This document shows, piece after piece, positions 56,301 to 64,000 of a stretch of DNA of 64,000 nt. Origin of the DNA: Gordionus sp. m RMFG-2023 (lineage: Eukaryota; Nematomorpha; Gordioida; Chordodea; Parachordodidae); NCBI RefSeq assembly GCF_954871325.1, contig NC_088776.1:55322569-55386568 (forward strand), in the 5' to 3' direction. Numbering within the stretch: the first letter of the stretch is position 1; every line of letters starts with the position of its first letter. Under the pieces are notes generated by a model. The model saw only the letters and a program-made list of their open reading frames with translations. It ran no database searches and was not told the origin of the DNA. Made by a program: the position numbers and the translations under genes.

Positions 56301-59300
56301 TGTTCATTTTTTTTATGTTCTTATATTTTATCACGCCATACAAATTGTGTTAAATTTAGTCTTTAAGGTATCCAAGATTATAATTAAATTATAAAATAGG
56401 ATAAAACGTGATTGAAATTGAATCGAAATCAAATAATGTCATAGAATATTTATTCATGAATACATAATCCTACTGAGAAAATTTTTTCACCCATAAATAA
56501 ATTTATAAATTACCAGGCACGCAATCTCCATCGTAGAGTGCAGTTCCAAAAGGACATCCGCATAAATTTTTATAGCAAAATTTGTTTGCACATTTAATAT
56601 CATCATCGCACGTTTCATTCAATAGTTTCGCTAAAAGTAAAAATATTAAGAATGCATTTACAAATTTTATGCTTATATATTGATAATTAAAAACATATTT
56701 TATTGAACGGAAATCTATATTGTCTATAGATGAGTAATTATTTCTTTATTTTGATGTGTACTGGATTTAGTAAACCCTATATCCTTTCTTATGGTAATAG
56801 GAATAAAATGACTACCCTCTCCGGTGAGTCACATATTTTTATGGCCAAGAGTGCGCATTTAATTCAAAAATTGGTAAAATTAATAAAAAATATTACAAAC
56901 TAATAAGATATTAAAACATTTACTCTCCTTCCAAACTATATTACTCTCTTTATTTTCCATATATTCAAGGTATTCCTTAAAATTAAAAATGATTTAGTAG
57001 TAAAATTTTTAAACAGAGCCACACATTACTCCTCGAACCAAATGATATTACAATATTTTATTTTATGATTTTAATACGTTAAAAAAATCTACATTTACAG
57101 TGTTTCCCATTAAAAGGATAAAGTTCTTAATAGGGCAAGGGCTATCAAGGAAAAGTTCAGATCAAAAAAGAAAAATTTGGATAAAAAAGATCATTAATCA
57201 AAAAATGAAAGGTACCAAAGACCAAGGAAACTGTTCAGTTTAAAAAGGACAAAGGGTCACTCAAAAAAGGAAAAGTGTCAATCGAAAGGAGAAAAGCCGA
57301 TCAAAAAGGAAAAGAAATTCTAATCCAAAAACAATAAAATTTATCTAAAATAAAAAATTTCTTTATCATTTTAATAATTTTTAAATGTCATTTTTGATCT
57401 ATTCCCGATTTTCTTAATTTTTTTTACTTCTCATTTTTTATTATAAAACATTTTCATTTCTAATATCAATTTTTTTTTCAATTCATTATATTTTTATCAT
57501 TTTTACCCACTCCTTTGCCTTTTCTCATCTTAACATATTTTTAAAATCTTTTTATCAATCTTTTTTCTTTATATTTTTATTTTTTTAATTTATCTTTATT
57601 CTTTTTTTTAGCATAATCAATCATAATTTTGTTTATTAATGTTTGTATATTAAATTAATTTATTAATATTATATTAATAATTTGCCCTCTTTAGCATTTT
57701 GGAATATAGGACTCCATATAAGTAAAATTCTTTCCATTTAATTCGATTATTTCTGTCTTTTAATACCCCATAAAACTAATCAATTCTTCTTCATTATTTG
57801 AATTTATTAGAAATTGAAATAATTTTATATAACAAATATCATTCTAAAAATTTTCTTGCTAATAGATGTAAAATATTAAGAGAAATTAAAAAAAATAAAA
57901 ATATAAGGATAAATTGATAAAAAAAAACCAAGAAATTATAAGTATAATAGGAAAAAGAATGATTAAACATGATAAAAAAAAAGTTGAGAATTAAAGTAAA
58001 TTAAAGGAAAAATAAAGGAATTAATAAAAAGACAAAACAGAATAATAAAGAACCGAGAAGAGAAAATATATTGAGAATAGATGACAAAAATAGACCAAAA
58101 AAAAATGTTTTAAAAAGATAGCAAAAAATTAGAATTACGAATAATCAAAAGATTATTAAAATGACAACAACAAAAAAATACTTTAAGCTAACCAATTTCT
58201 TTTTTTATAATAGGAATTTCCTTTATTTGATTAAACCTAATCTTTTTACGTGAAGCCTTCTTTTCTTTGATCGGACTTTTTCCCAAGGCATATGTATTTT
58301 TTTTGTTACTTTTTTGATCAGACCTTTTCTTTTTTTTTGATATGTACTTACAATTTTTGATTTACTTTATGACATTTTCTTGATTGGCACTGTTCCTTTT
58401 AATGGGAAACCCTTTAAATGTAGTTAAATTTTACTTTTAACGCAATGCTTTCCTTCTTTATAAAATGTAGGAGCACATTCACATCGATTTCTCGTTAAAT
58501 CACATATTGTATTAGTATAAGTTTTTTGGCATTTGGAATCAGTAGAGCAATCTAGTTCAAACCACTCATCTATAAAATTTGTTTATTTTTATATAAATTT
58601 AAAATATTTCATATTAGTAAAGATAAAATCATGTAGTGATGATGGAAGGAGGGGGGGGGGGGTTAAATTTTTAATGTTGTTAAAGTTTTTATTTTCAGAG
58701 CTAACTTTCTTGTATTGTACTTAGTTCTCTCAAATTTAATAGGCCAACTTACTCAAATCTACTTTTTCTTTAAATATTATGTAAAATGAGATCAACGCAT
58801 TTGATAAAATAAGCTTTAAAAAGATTTTTTTATTTTGCGTATACACATATCATAGTTTGTAAAAGAATCAAAATATCGAAATAAAACAATAGGTGATTAT
58901 CATCTTTTAACTGCTATAATAAGGATTTTTGACCTAATAAAAGTCCATAGCTAATAAACGAATTCTAGATTTTGGAAGGTCTGAACAGGAATATTATTTT
59001 CAACCCATAATATTGTTAGAGAGTATCAAATAGATGCTAGTTGACATTTTTATTAGATGGAGCATTGATCTGGCAAGGGTTCAGGGTTAATTACATAAAA
59101 ATTTGAAAAAGGATATAAGTAATTTGATTAAATATTCGTAATCAGTTTAAGTAACCGGGTCTAGGACTTGGTGGGTCAGAATTATTTTTAAACTTTTTAT
59201 GACATAAAAATTAAACATTGAAATATTTTTTAACTGAGTGAGTGTATTAGTCTTATTATTAATTATAATAAGATGCACAACATAAAAAAATTATACTTAA

Positions 59301-62300
59301 AATGCAAACGCCATCTATTTCAACATAATCTGTTGCACAACCACACATTGTTTGATCACAATTATTAGACATACATTCGTTGCTATTGTAACATGGCTCT
59401 TTAAGTAATTTTTCTAATGAGATAATAAATGATTGGGATAGTTTTGTACAATTCTTTTAATAGAGATTATATTTATTTTATATATAAATTAAATTTTTTA
59501 ATATAGATATTAATTAATATTCAAAATATTTTTTTGATTTCTCAAAATTTATAATTATTTTTTTTGTAAAAATAGGTAATGGGGAACGCCAAAATAATCA
59601 AAAATGTGCGAGAAAAATTAAAAATTTTAACATTTTTTTTCAGTAATGTATTTTTTAAATATAAATCTGGGATATCATATATATAGTTCTTTGTTAGAAA
59701 TATAAACTGTAAAAAATGTAGAAAAAACATATTAAAAAGGGGTAAAATGATAGTTTAATAGGTATTGTTTTATTTTTTGCATTTTGAAAATCGTTAAATG
59801 AGCGCTTTATTTTTAAAAAAATCTGATTTTGCCGCACATGCATTCCAATAGGTGTATAATATATTCCTTATGAATTTCAGACAATTTTATAATAAACTTT
59901 TAAATAAATTTTAATTTACATAAAAAATATAGAAAAATTAATATAAATTAAGTTTTTTTCAAAAGTTGCTAATAGAATTCGAAGTTTATAGAATAGGAAT
60001 TCTACACATATTGGAATGCATTTCTGGCAAAAGCAGATCTTTTAATTTAATAAAACGTGCTCAGGTATGATTTGCAAATTCTATTGCCACCATTCATTGC
60101 CACGTTACAATAAATTTGTTAAAAAATTTTAATTAAATTTCCATTTATAGTATTTAAGGATTTATCTATTTTAACCTCTATATTTTCATATATATTAAAG
60201 TCATTTCATATCAATACTTAGTATATATTCTTACTTTTTATATTATAAAATAATTGAGACATATGTTGCTGCTTATTTGTTAATATTTAAGTTTTGATAA
60301 TTAAAATGGTATTGTTAATGTAATTAAGAAAGTATTATAACTTTTTCTGCATACAGTGCCATTTTTCCAATGCCATTCATCACAATCACATACAGCATTC
60401 TTACAATATCCGGATATACAAGTAGCATTTCCTGTACATTTTTCGCCTGCTAAACTTTCTTAATAAAATATTTAAAATGGAAAGAATTTAGTTAGTAATA
60501 ACTATTTATTACAAAAAATAAATTAAGAAATATAAAATATTTTATATGATTACTTGATGTACAGATGACCTTGTTTTCTACAGTTTCTAGGAAAAAATTT
60601 TCATTGCAATGGCATTTACTCGATATATTGCATTCCGCATTTTTTGTTATTGTACACTCAATATTTTTGTCACAATCACCACCAATTTTTACTCCTATAA
60701 TCATATGTGTTTAAAATTTAATTAAAATTGCTTTTTGGTAGTCATAGTCTTGCTACCTTAAAAAAATTATTATATCATTCATTAAGTTGAAATAAAAGCC
60801 AGATATATGATCCTCCAGGGCAATAACTAGACAAATTTTTTTTGGAGGGAACTAAGAGGAGTGAGGCTAGGGGGTTAGTTAAAATGTTTTGCATTTTTTG
60901 CTCTAATTTGATTCTTTTTTTATCGTTTTTATTGTGGACAAATAATAATAGATAAAGACAACAATCTAAATCACAAAACATCGGATTAGATTGTAAAGAT
61001 TTACTCTATCCTATCACATCCTATATCGTAGCTGAAAAAGTATGAGAAATATTAAAAAAATCTTCACTAAACAAACAACGAAGAATCCTTTTTAAAATAA
61101 TTTAATGTAACGCTATTTAATGTAAAAATGGATCATCATGTTTCTTGTTTTTTTTAAACATTTTATAAGGCTATAACCTAAAAATATTTAAATAAACATC
61201 AAGATTTGTAAATATTCGTAAATTTATATAATAAAACATAACCAAAATCTTACATTAAATTTTTTTTTTAAAGTTCTGTAAATTTTGAATATAATTACCT
61301 TCTACCAAAATATTTTTATATTTTCAATTTATTTTATTTATTTCGCGATATCTACAATATTCTATATAAAGTTATTTATTCTTCATATATCTATAAAGAA
61401 AATAAATGTTTACATCTAAAAAACAATGAAATGGATAAATAAAATATTTATCCCGAAAAAAAAGGCTCATTATTTTCTTGTATTTGTTAGTGTTGTTAAA
61501 CGGCTCGTTTTGAGTCGATTTTTAAAAACGGCTTACTCAATATTTTAGCCTGAAAATATTGCCTAAGCCTTGAGATTTCGATAATACATGTATAAACCTT
61601 TGCTCCTTCTATGAGCAAAATCTTCAGGCTTGAGTAATATTTTTCTGGATAAAGTATTGATTTTAAAAATACGCTCAAAACGACGGCCGTTTAACAACAC
61701 TAGTATTTGGGAATAACATGAAAATTACTAGATATTTTTTTTTATAACGCCTGTTCAGATTATTAAATAATTGAGTTACCTTTCCGGCATTTTCTATGCT
61801 TCATATATTCTGACAGATCGCACATACATGAAAAATTGTCGCAATTTACAGATTTACATTCCACGTTGGTTTGGCAAGGATCAAAAAGATTTTTCTCTAG
61901 GAAAAAAATATATTTATAATAGTATTTTTAAAATTAAATGATAATTATTAAAAATATAAACATTTATTATTATGAATTTATTCATTTATTATATAAAAAA
62001 ATAAATCAAATTAAAAAAAAAAATAGAAAATTAATAACTCCTTTGGAACTATTTTATTATTCCCCTCTAAATAACAAAAGGAATTCGTTTCTTATTTTAA
62101 TCGAAAATAAAACAATTAATAATGGCTTTGGATTCTTGAAAGAAAAGAAAGAAATAAAGATTCATAAAAAATTTCCACACACTATAATGCATTTCCAGTA
62201 AAATTAAAACTATTAAATTTTAAACGCACCTTAGTAGATTATTCAAAAATGACAGATTTCGATAACTCAAAAGCCATATCTTTATGTGGTATTTTTAAAA

Positions 62301-62876
62301 ATTATAATTATTACTAGGTAAGCATAAAGTTTTGTTCTTTGGATAATAATTATCAATACAACTACATTTATTCTGAAAGCATATGCCGTCTTTTATCCTA
62401 TAACATTCATTAGAAATAGTACAATCTTCTCCCAATAATTTTCCTAATTTATATATGATATACAATAAAAAAAATAAATAGGGTAATAATTAAATTTTTA
62501 CATTTTTGTTTATTATATAATTAATTATCTAATTATTAAACTACCGCAAACTGATTGCATACAAAATATTTTTGGAGAAGAAGTATCAGGACTAGTCCAT
62601 AATTTTTTTCTAGAATTCAGTAAAAGAAAACGTTCTTCCATTATAGGACGTACATCATAGTGAAAACTATATTTAATTTTTATTTAAATACATTTTAAAA
62701 TAAATTTTTAGTTACTTTATGTGCCAGTCTCTCCATCCCTCACACCATACAAAATCACGTTCACGTTTTCTACATGGAAATAAAGTTTGCTCTAATAGAT
62801 TATAGAAACCTATTTTTTCTTCAATGTAAATAAATCCTGTAAACACCATTTCAGAAATATTCGTTATAAATTCCTC
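47146..62876 (-). CDS. Gene B: paralogue of gene A with complete transmembrane and tyrosine-rich tail (5' end outside window)
   Basis: Hand-built model of 16 exons: 62716-62876, 62545-62666, 62315-62443, 61780-61896, 60554-60694, 60342-60458, 59297-59413, 58435-58569, 56514-56630, 54753-54884, 53682-53797, 53291-53352, 52300-52475, 50198-50314, 49707-49838, 47146-47342. Joined length is 2088 bases, open to a TAA stop, giving 695 residues. Each exon except the last two has a partner of matching phase in gene A, and several have identical length (116, 117, 122 and 176 bases). The extracellular part has eight six-cysteine modules; the tail has about 14 tyrosines near its end. Exons equivalent to the two 5'-most exons of A are expected right of base 64000. 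A phagocytic or scavenger receptor role is inferred only. Confidence 0.75.
48953..49183. mobile_element. hAT-type MITE, TAGTGTTGTTAAA family, copy 4 (215 bp)
   Basis: Element 48961-49175 has TTTTAAACGGCTCGTCCGAT at the left end and CAAAACGAGCCGTTTAACAA at the right. Flanks GTCCTGAC and ATTCTGAC match at 6 of 8 positions. The interior CCTTTGTTCCTTCTATGAGC is shared in the same orientation with copy 5 and reversed with copy 3. Confidence 0.88.
49335..49560. mobile_element. hAT 3 family fragment (degraded right end)
   Basis: The order AATTAAAAACTCG, AATAATATAAAATAT, TTTTTTCCATATTTTT, ACGTTATTTGTTA and GAAGTTACT follows the right half of the element at 8779-10402 (10150-10390). The outermost end and target duplication are lost. 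Confidence 0.6.
49707..49838 (-). CDS. Gene B first cytoplasmic exon
   Basis: A 132-base phase 1-1 exon (acceptor ATCTTAG, donor ATAG|GTATAA). It encodes HREIQKYIPWEQYQLRKAVE, then IPTDPIILLNNLNNFDYDSS and NWI. It follows the transmembrane exon in the right phase. It contains four tyrosines, none in a motif I can name with confidence. No counterpart was found left of the transmembrane exon of A inside the window. Confidence 0.65.
49911..50092. repeat. (TTTC)n microsatellite with higher-order unit
   Basis: TTTA repeats pass into TTTC repeats arranged in units of about 17-18 bases (CTTTAATTTCTTTCTTT). It lies about 100 bases beyond the donor of the transmembrane exon, so the pre-mRNA has a GAAA-rich tract there. 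Confidence 0.95.
50198..50314 (-). CDS. Gene B transmembrane exon
   Basis: A 117-base phase 1-1 exon (acceptor ACTCCAG, donor CTTG|GTATGT). It encodes GTCIPIKTSPKKKNF, a helix IIPIILAIFILFSIVTFF and LVKRYL. It matches gene A (1303-1455) at the GxC start and KRYL end. Confidence 0.8.
50788..50865 (-). CDS. Possible alternative transmembrane exon of gene B
   Basis: A 78-base phase 1-1 frame with acceptor TTAAGAG and good donor AATG|GTATGTA. It encodes IISTTNITIIIIIFVGYIIY, then FNKNN. It lies between J3 and the main transmembrane exon and fits the phase of both, so it could be used instead of, or in addition to, the main helix. No counterpart was seen in A. The acceptor is weak. Confidence 0.4.
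50866..52299. other. Intron of gene B (J3 to membrane exons)
   Basis: 1.4 kb of AT-rich intron. Nothing else can be supported. Confidence 0.5.
52300..52475 (-). CDS. Gene B juxtamembrane exon J3
   Basis: A 176-base exon, phase 2 in and phase 1 out (acceptor TTACTAG, donor GAAG|GTTATT). It encodes DNESLNEKATQFMIYINGTT, then RDISSYLKKLISECLRITT and VLVKALE. It is the same length as in A. NGT is a possible glycosylation site. Unlike A, it has one cysteine. Confidence 0.74.
52476..53290. other. Intron of gene B (J2 to J3)
   Basis: 815 bases, AT-rich, without element ends. The same intron in A is 272 bases once its hAT insertion is discounted. Confidence 0.5.
53291..53352 (-). CDS. Gene B juxtamembrane exon J2
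   Basis: A 62-base exon, phase 0 in and phase 2 out (acceptor TTAATAG, donor CAA|GTAAC). It encodes IILLFNGKKISTYILVYAII. Sequence similarity to A is limited to the last seven codons, but size and phases agree. Confidence 0.58.
53682..53797 (-). CDS. Gene B juxtamembrane exon J1
   Basis: A 116-base exon, phase 1 in and phase 0 out (acceptor CTCTCTAG, donor CAG|GTTAAT). It encodes GIGGRFANCLYDAKINISGL, then KSLSYTLTRRQILKYVEKQ. Identical length to the partner at 12759-12874, and the best conserved part of the unrecognised juxtamembrane region. Confidence 0.75.
53798..54752. other. Intron of gene B (module 8 to J1)
   Basis: AT-rich intron of 955 bases that contains the GAAA-rich microsatellite at 54097-54199. 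No exon or transposon end was found. Confidence 0.5.
54097..54199. repeat. (GAAA)n microsatellite
   Basis: Imperfect AGAAAGAAAGAAAAAAAG units with interspersed TATGAAAG. Lies in the intron between module 8 and J1 of gene B. Confidence 0.92.
54753..54884 (-). CDS. Gene B EB/EGF-like module 8
   Basis: A 132-base phase 1-1 exon (acceptor AATAAG, donor CCAG|GTAATT). It encodes KFPGEICVDGDKCRALTEHS, then HCHDWKCICDENYTL and RYCVP. It is one codon longer than the partner in A (13805-13933). A plus-strand frame at 54723-54917 is its shadow. Confidence 0.82.
54885..56513. other. Intron of gene B (module 7 to 8)
   Basis: 1.6 kb of AT-rich intron. I see no exon, repeat end or reading frame worth naming. 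Confidence 0.5.
56514..56630 (-). CDS. Gene B EB/EGF-like module 7
   Basis: A 117-base phase 1-1 exon (acceptor CTTTTAG, donor CCTG|GTAATT). It encodes KLLNETCDDDIKCANKFCYK, then NLCGCPFGTALYDGDCVP. It has six cysteines and an NET glycosylation site just before the first cysteine. Same length as in A. Confidence 0.83.
56925..57010. other. Intron block shared by genes A and B
   Basis: This block (TTCCAAACTA, then GTATTCCTTAAAAT and AAATGATTTA) matches about 18225-18320 in the same intron of gene A over roughly 85 bases, better than the intron around it. On the minus strand both begin with TTTTAAG|GAAT. It is either an old shared repeat or a conserved intronic or exonic element. Confidence 0.45.
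57089..58423. mobile_element. Foldback transposable element (1.34 kb, non-coding)
   Basis: Ends are near-identical inverted repeats of 30 bases: CTACATTTACAGTGTTTCCC and on to ATTAAAAGGA on the left, CTACATTTAAAGGGTTTCCC and on to ATTAAAAGGA (inverted) on the right. Inward, both sides carry repeated GATCAAAAAAGGAAAAG-like units. The interior is split into a T-rich left half (57370-57620) and an A-rich right half (57870-58190) that are themselves partly complementary, so the strand can fold on itself. No transposase is present. TTAA-like or hAT target sites are both possible. Its right end is 10 bases from the donor of module 6 in gene B. Confidence 0.78.
58435..58569 (-). CDS. Gene B EB/EGF-like module 6
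   Basis: A 135-base phase 1-1 exon (acceptor TTTATAG, donor AAAA|GTAAAA). It encodes DEWFELDCSTDSKCQKTYTN, then TICDLTRNRCECAPTFYKEG and HCVK. Six cysteines. The donor lies next to the inserted foldback element. Confidence 0.82.
58570..59296. other. Intron of gene B (module 5 to 6)
   Basis: 727 bases of intron; nothing beyond the G run is seen. The same intron in A is 7.9 kb and holds hAT 2. Confidence 0.55.
58650..58662. repeat. Poly-G tract
   Basis: A run of about a dozen G in the short intron between modules 5 and 6 of gene B. Similar G or C runs occur at 11264, 39641 and 63541. Confidence 0.8.
59297..59413 (-). CDS. Gene B EB/EGF-like module 5
   Basis: A 117-base phase 1-1 exon (acceptor CTCATTAG, donor TTAA|GTATAA). 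It encodes EKLLKEPCYNSNECMSNNCD, then QTMCGCATDY and GVCIL. It keeps all six cysteines, unlike the partner in A. Confidence 0.82.
59819..60041. mobile_element. MITE (about 223 bp) with 38-bp inverted ends
   Basis: AATCTGATTTTGCCGCACAT and on to GCATTCCAATAGGTGTA at the left is repeated inverted at 60003-60041 (TACACATATTGGAATGCATT and on to TCTGGCAAAAGCAGAT). No coding capacity. Single-ended matches occur at 36238-36268 and 62172-62206. Confidence 0.78.
60342..60458 (-). CDS. Gene B EB/EGF-like module 4
   Basis: A 117-base phase 1-1 exon (acceptor TATTAAG, donor AAAA|GTTATA). It encodes ESLAGEKCTGNATCISGYCK, then NAVCDCDEWHWKNGTVCRK. This is the best conserved module between A and B. The NAT and NGT sites could be glycosylated. 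Confidence 0.85.
60554..60694 (-). CDS. Gene B EB/EGF-like module 3
   Basis: A 141-base phase 1-1 exon (acceptor GATTATAG, donor TCAA|GTAATC). It encodes GVKIGGDCDKNIECTITKNA, then ECNISSKCHCNENFFLETVE and VICTS. Six cysteines. The open frame to 60492 is intron read-through. Confidence 0.85.
60695..61779. other. Intron of gene B (module 2 to 3)
   Basis: 1.1 kb of intron that contains the MITE copy 5 (61488-61702). The frame at 60775-60981 has no motif or counterpart. Confidence 0.55.
61480..61710. mobile_element. hAT-type MITE, TAGTGTTGTTAAA family, copy 5 (215 bp)
   Basis: Element 61488-61702 with ends GTTGTTAAACGGCTCG and CGGCCGTTTAACAACACTA. Flanks GTATTTGT and GTATTTGG match at 7 of 8 positions. 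The minus-strand frame at 61496-61678 is just this element. Confidence 0.9.
61780..61896 (-). CDS. Gene B EB/EGF-like module 2
   Basis: A 117-base phase 1-1 exon (acceptor TTCCTAG, donor GAAAG|GTAACT). It encodes KNLFDPCQTNVECKSVNCDN, then FSCMCDLSEYMKHRKCRK. Same length as the partner at 35928-36044. Confidence 0.83.
62172..62206. repeat. Short dispersed repeat in intron between modules 1 and 2 (copy in B)
   Basis: ACACACTATAATGCATTTCC followed by AGTAAAATTAAA. It sits in the same intron as the copy at 36238-36268 in gene A. Confidence 0.6.
62315..62443 (-). CDS. Gene B EB/EGF-like module 1
   Basis: A 129-base phase 1-1 exon (acceptor AAATTAG, donor CCTA|GTAATA). It encodes GKLLGEDCTISNECYRIKDG, then ICFQNKCSCIDNYYPKNKTL and CLP. 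Six cysteines; NKT is a possible glycosylation site. Confidence 0.84.
62545..62666 (-). CDS. Gene B N-terminal exon N3
   Basis: A 122-base exon, phase 2 in and phase 1 out (acceptor AATATAG, donor GCG|GTAGTT). It encodes FHYDVRPIMEERFLLLNSRK, then KLWTSPDTSSPKIFCMQSVC. Identical length and ending to N3 of gene A. Confidence 0.76.
62716..62876 (-). CDS. Gene B N-terminal exon N2
   Basis: A 161-base exon, phase 0 in and phase 2 out (acceptor ATTTTAG, donor AAA|GTAACT). It encodes EEFITNISEMVFTGFIYIEE, then IGFYNLLEQTLFPCRKRERD and VWCEGWRDWHI. The shared GFYNLL and VWCEGW blocks mark a conserved but unrecognised domain. NIS could be glycosylated. Confidence 0.78.
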
Positions 62877-64000
62877 CTAAAATATGTTTATAAAAAATAA
62901 TTTTATTGTATAATTTTAATTATATTTTATAAATTTAAACATAAAAAGAATAAATATATTATTTCTTAAGCTTAAAATTGTAAACTATTATTGAAAAATT
63001 GTAATCATATCTTTCGTCAAATATAGTAAATACGCATTATATGAGGTGGCATAAAGAAAGGAAAAGATGACAGCAAGACTGAATAGAATGTGGCTTCCAA
63101 CACAGTGGAGAAAATTAGTCATTCAGTTTCAAGCTTAACTCATATAGGAATTTGAATATTTTTAATGTCAAATCAATAGAATTTAAACTTTAAAAAACCA
63201 TAGGCGAAAAATTTTGGTTGCTCTTGAACTTAAATTTAATTTAGGTACAACACCTAAATGTCCTATAGAAATTGAGCAAAAATAAGCTTCCCCAATAGTG
63301 TCCGGCTTCAGCTAAAAATATGTGAATTATAATTATAATAATTAATAGGAGGTTTTTACACTGATGTAGTTATAATAATTTTATTGTAAGAGACGATCAA
63401 TATCCAACTCTCTAAAATAATATACATTTGCCTTAAATATTGTAAATTTTTTATAATAATCTAATAAATGTAGTGTAAAAGCGTGACGGTCTCTTAAAAT
63501 TTGTTCTCTTAAATATCATTTTAAGCGAATATTTTTTTATCCCCCCCCACCTTCCCACCCATCTCTTTTCCAAAAATATATACAATATATCATTATAAGG
63601 AAGATGCCAAAATCCACTTATTTTATCAAATATAGATTCTAAGTTATTATCTTTTCCCATATTTAGAATCAAAGAATTTGGTTTGATTTATAACTCATGA
63701 GACTTTTATCATAGAGAAATTTATAAGACCTTACTCATTTGATAATTGCTTCCTTATCTACTGAATTTCTAAAAATTATATATAATATATTTATAAAATA
63801 GTTTTGCTTTCAAACTTTTGGCTGACAGCATAAGCAACAAAAAATTGATTTTTTAAGGAACGTTTACGCAAGGTATAAAAAATAGGATCCAAAATTTCTC
63901 AAAATAATTTATATAAATTCTTATTTTAATTTTGAAATAAAACCATATATTAATCATATGAATATTAATTTTACTATTATACAAAATATAATTACAAATA
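62877..64000. other. Intron or 5' region of gene B at the right edge
   Basis: AT-rich. The equivalents of exons N1a and N1b of gene A should lie upstream and were not found before 64000. In A they start 2 kb beyond N2, so they are probably outside. A C run at about 63541-63548 and the frame at 63451-63672 have no support as exons. Confidence 0.45.

Noticed and set aside
61496-61678. Minus-strand 60-codon frame
   Set aside because: It lies completely inside MITE copy 5, and the same sequence occurs in other MITE copies.
63451-63672. 73-codon minus-strand frame as a 5' exon of gene B
   Set aside because: It has no cysteine pattern, no similarity to N1a or N1b, and contains a poly-C derived Gly/Trp stretch.
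1-64000. CRISPR arrays, tRNA and rRNA genes, bacterial operons
   Set aside because: No regularly spaced repeats with unique spacers, no tRNA-like cloverleaf and no rRNA signature were seen. The sequence is of eukaryotic nuclear type.

Overview
The window looks like nuclear DNA of an invertebrate animal. It is very AT-rich, has spliced genes with short exons and long introns, and carries many degenerate DNA transposons. Modules resembling EB repeats (cysteine-rich, EGF-like) are most common in ecdysozoans, so an arthropod or arthropod-like host is the best guess. Nothing seen fixes the species. No long uninterrupted bacterial-type gene is present.

The main content is a tandem pair of diverged paralogous genes on the minus strand, called gene A (1303-39482, 3' end off the left edge) and gene B (47146-62876, 5' end off the right edge). 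I assembled them by hand from small exons with AG/GT borders. Exon order, splice phases and many exon lengths match one to one. The encoded product is a single-pass membrane protein: an N-terminal cysteine-containing region, eight six-cysteine EB/EGF-like modules (one per exon, almost all phase 1-1), a conserved juxtamembrane region of about 119 residues, one transmembrane segment ending in KRYL, and (seen only in B) a cytoplasmic tail with about 14 tyrosines and an ITAM-like spacing. All junctions keep the frame open in both copies: 725 codons of A and 695 residues plus a stop for B. A scavenger, adhesion or phagocytic receptor of the Draper/MEGF/Nimrod type is a reasonable inference, not a proven function.

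Layout from left to right: 1-1302 is 3' flank or intron of A. The 1.3-8.5 kb intron of A holds a 2.67 kb hAT element with an exact 8-bp target duplication and a retroelement-associated relic. From 8.5 to 14.7 kb lie the juxtamembrane exons and modules 8 and 7, plus a 1.62 kb hAT relic and a MITE. From 14.7 to 26.7 kb are a Tc1-like relic, a repeat cluster, module 6 and a 4.37 kb composite hAT element. From 26.7 to 36.9 kb are modules 5 to 1 of A, a Merlin (ISXO2-like) relic and an unidentified GC-richer island. N-terminal exons of A lie at 36.6-39.5 kb. The 39.5-47.1 kb stretch is intergenic. Gene B follows in compact form with a 1.3 kb foldback element, a short MITE and simple repeats.

The shared exons occupy about 35.6 kb in A but about 12.7 kb in B. 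Much of the difference is mobile-element insertion in A. Five copies of one hAT-type MITE (TAGTGTTGTTAAA ends) are scattered through both genes and the intergenic region.
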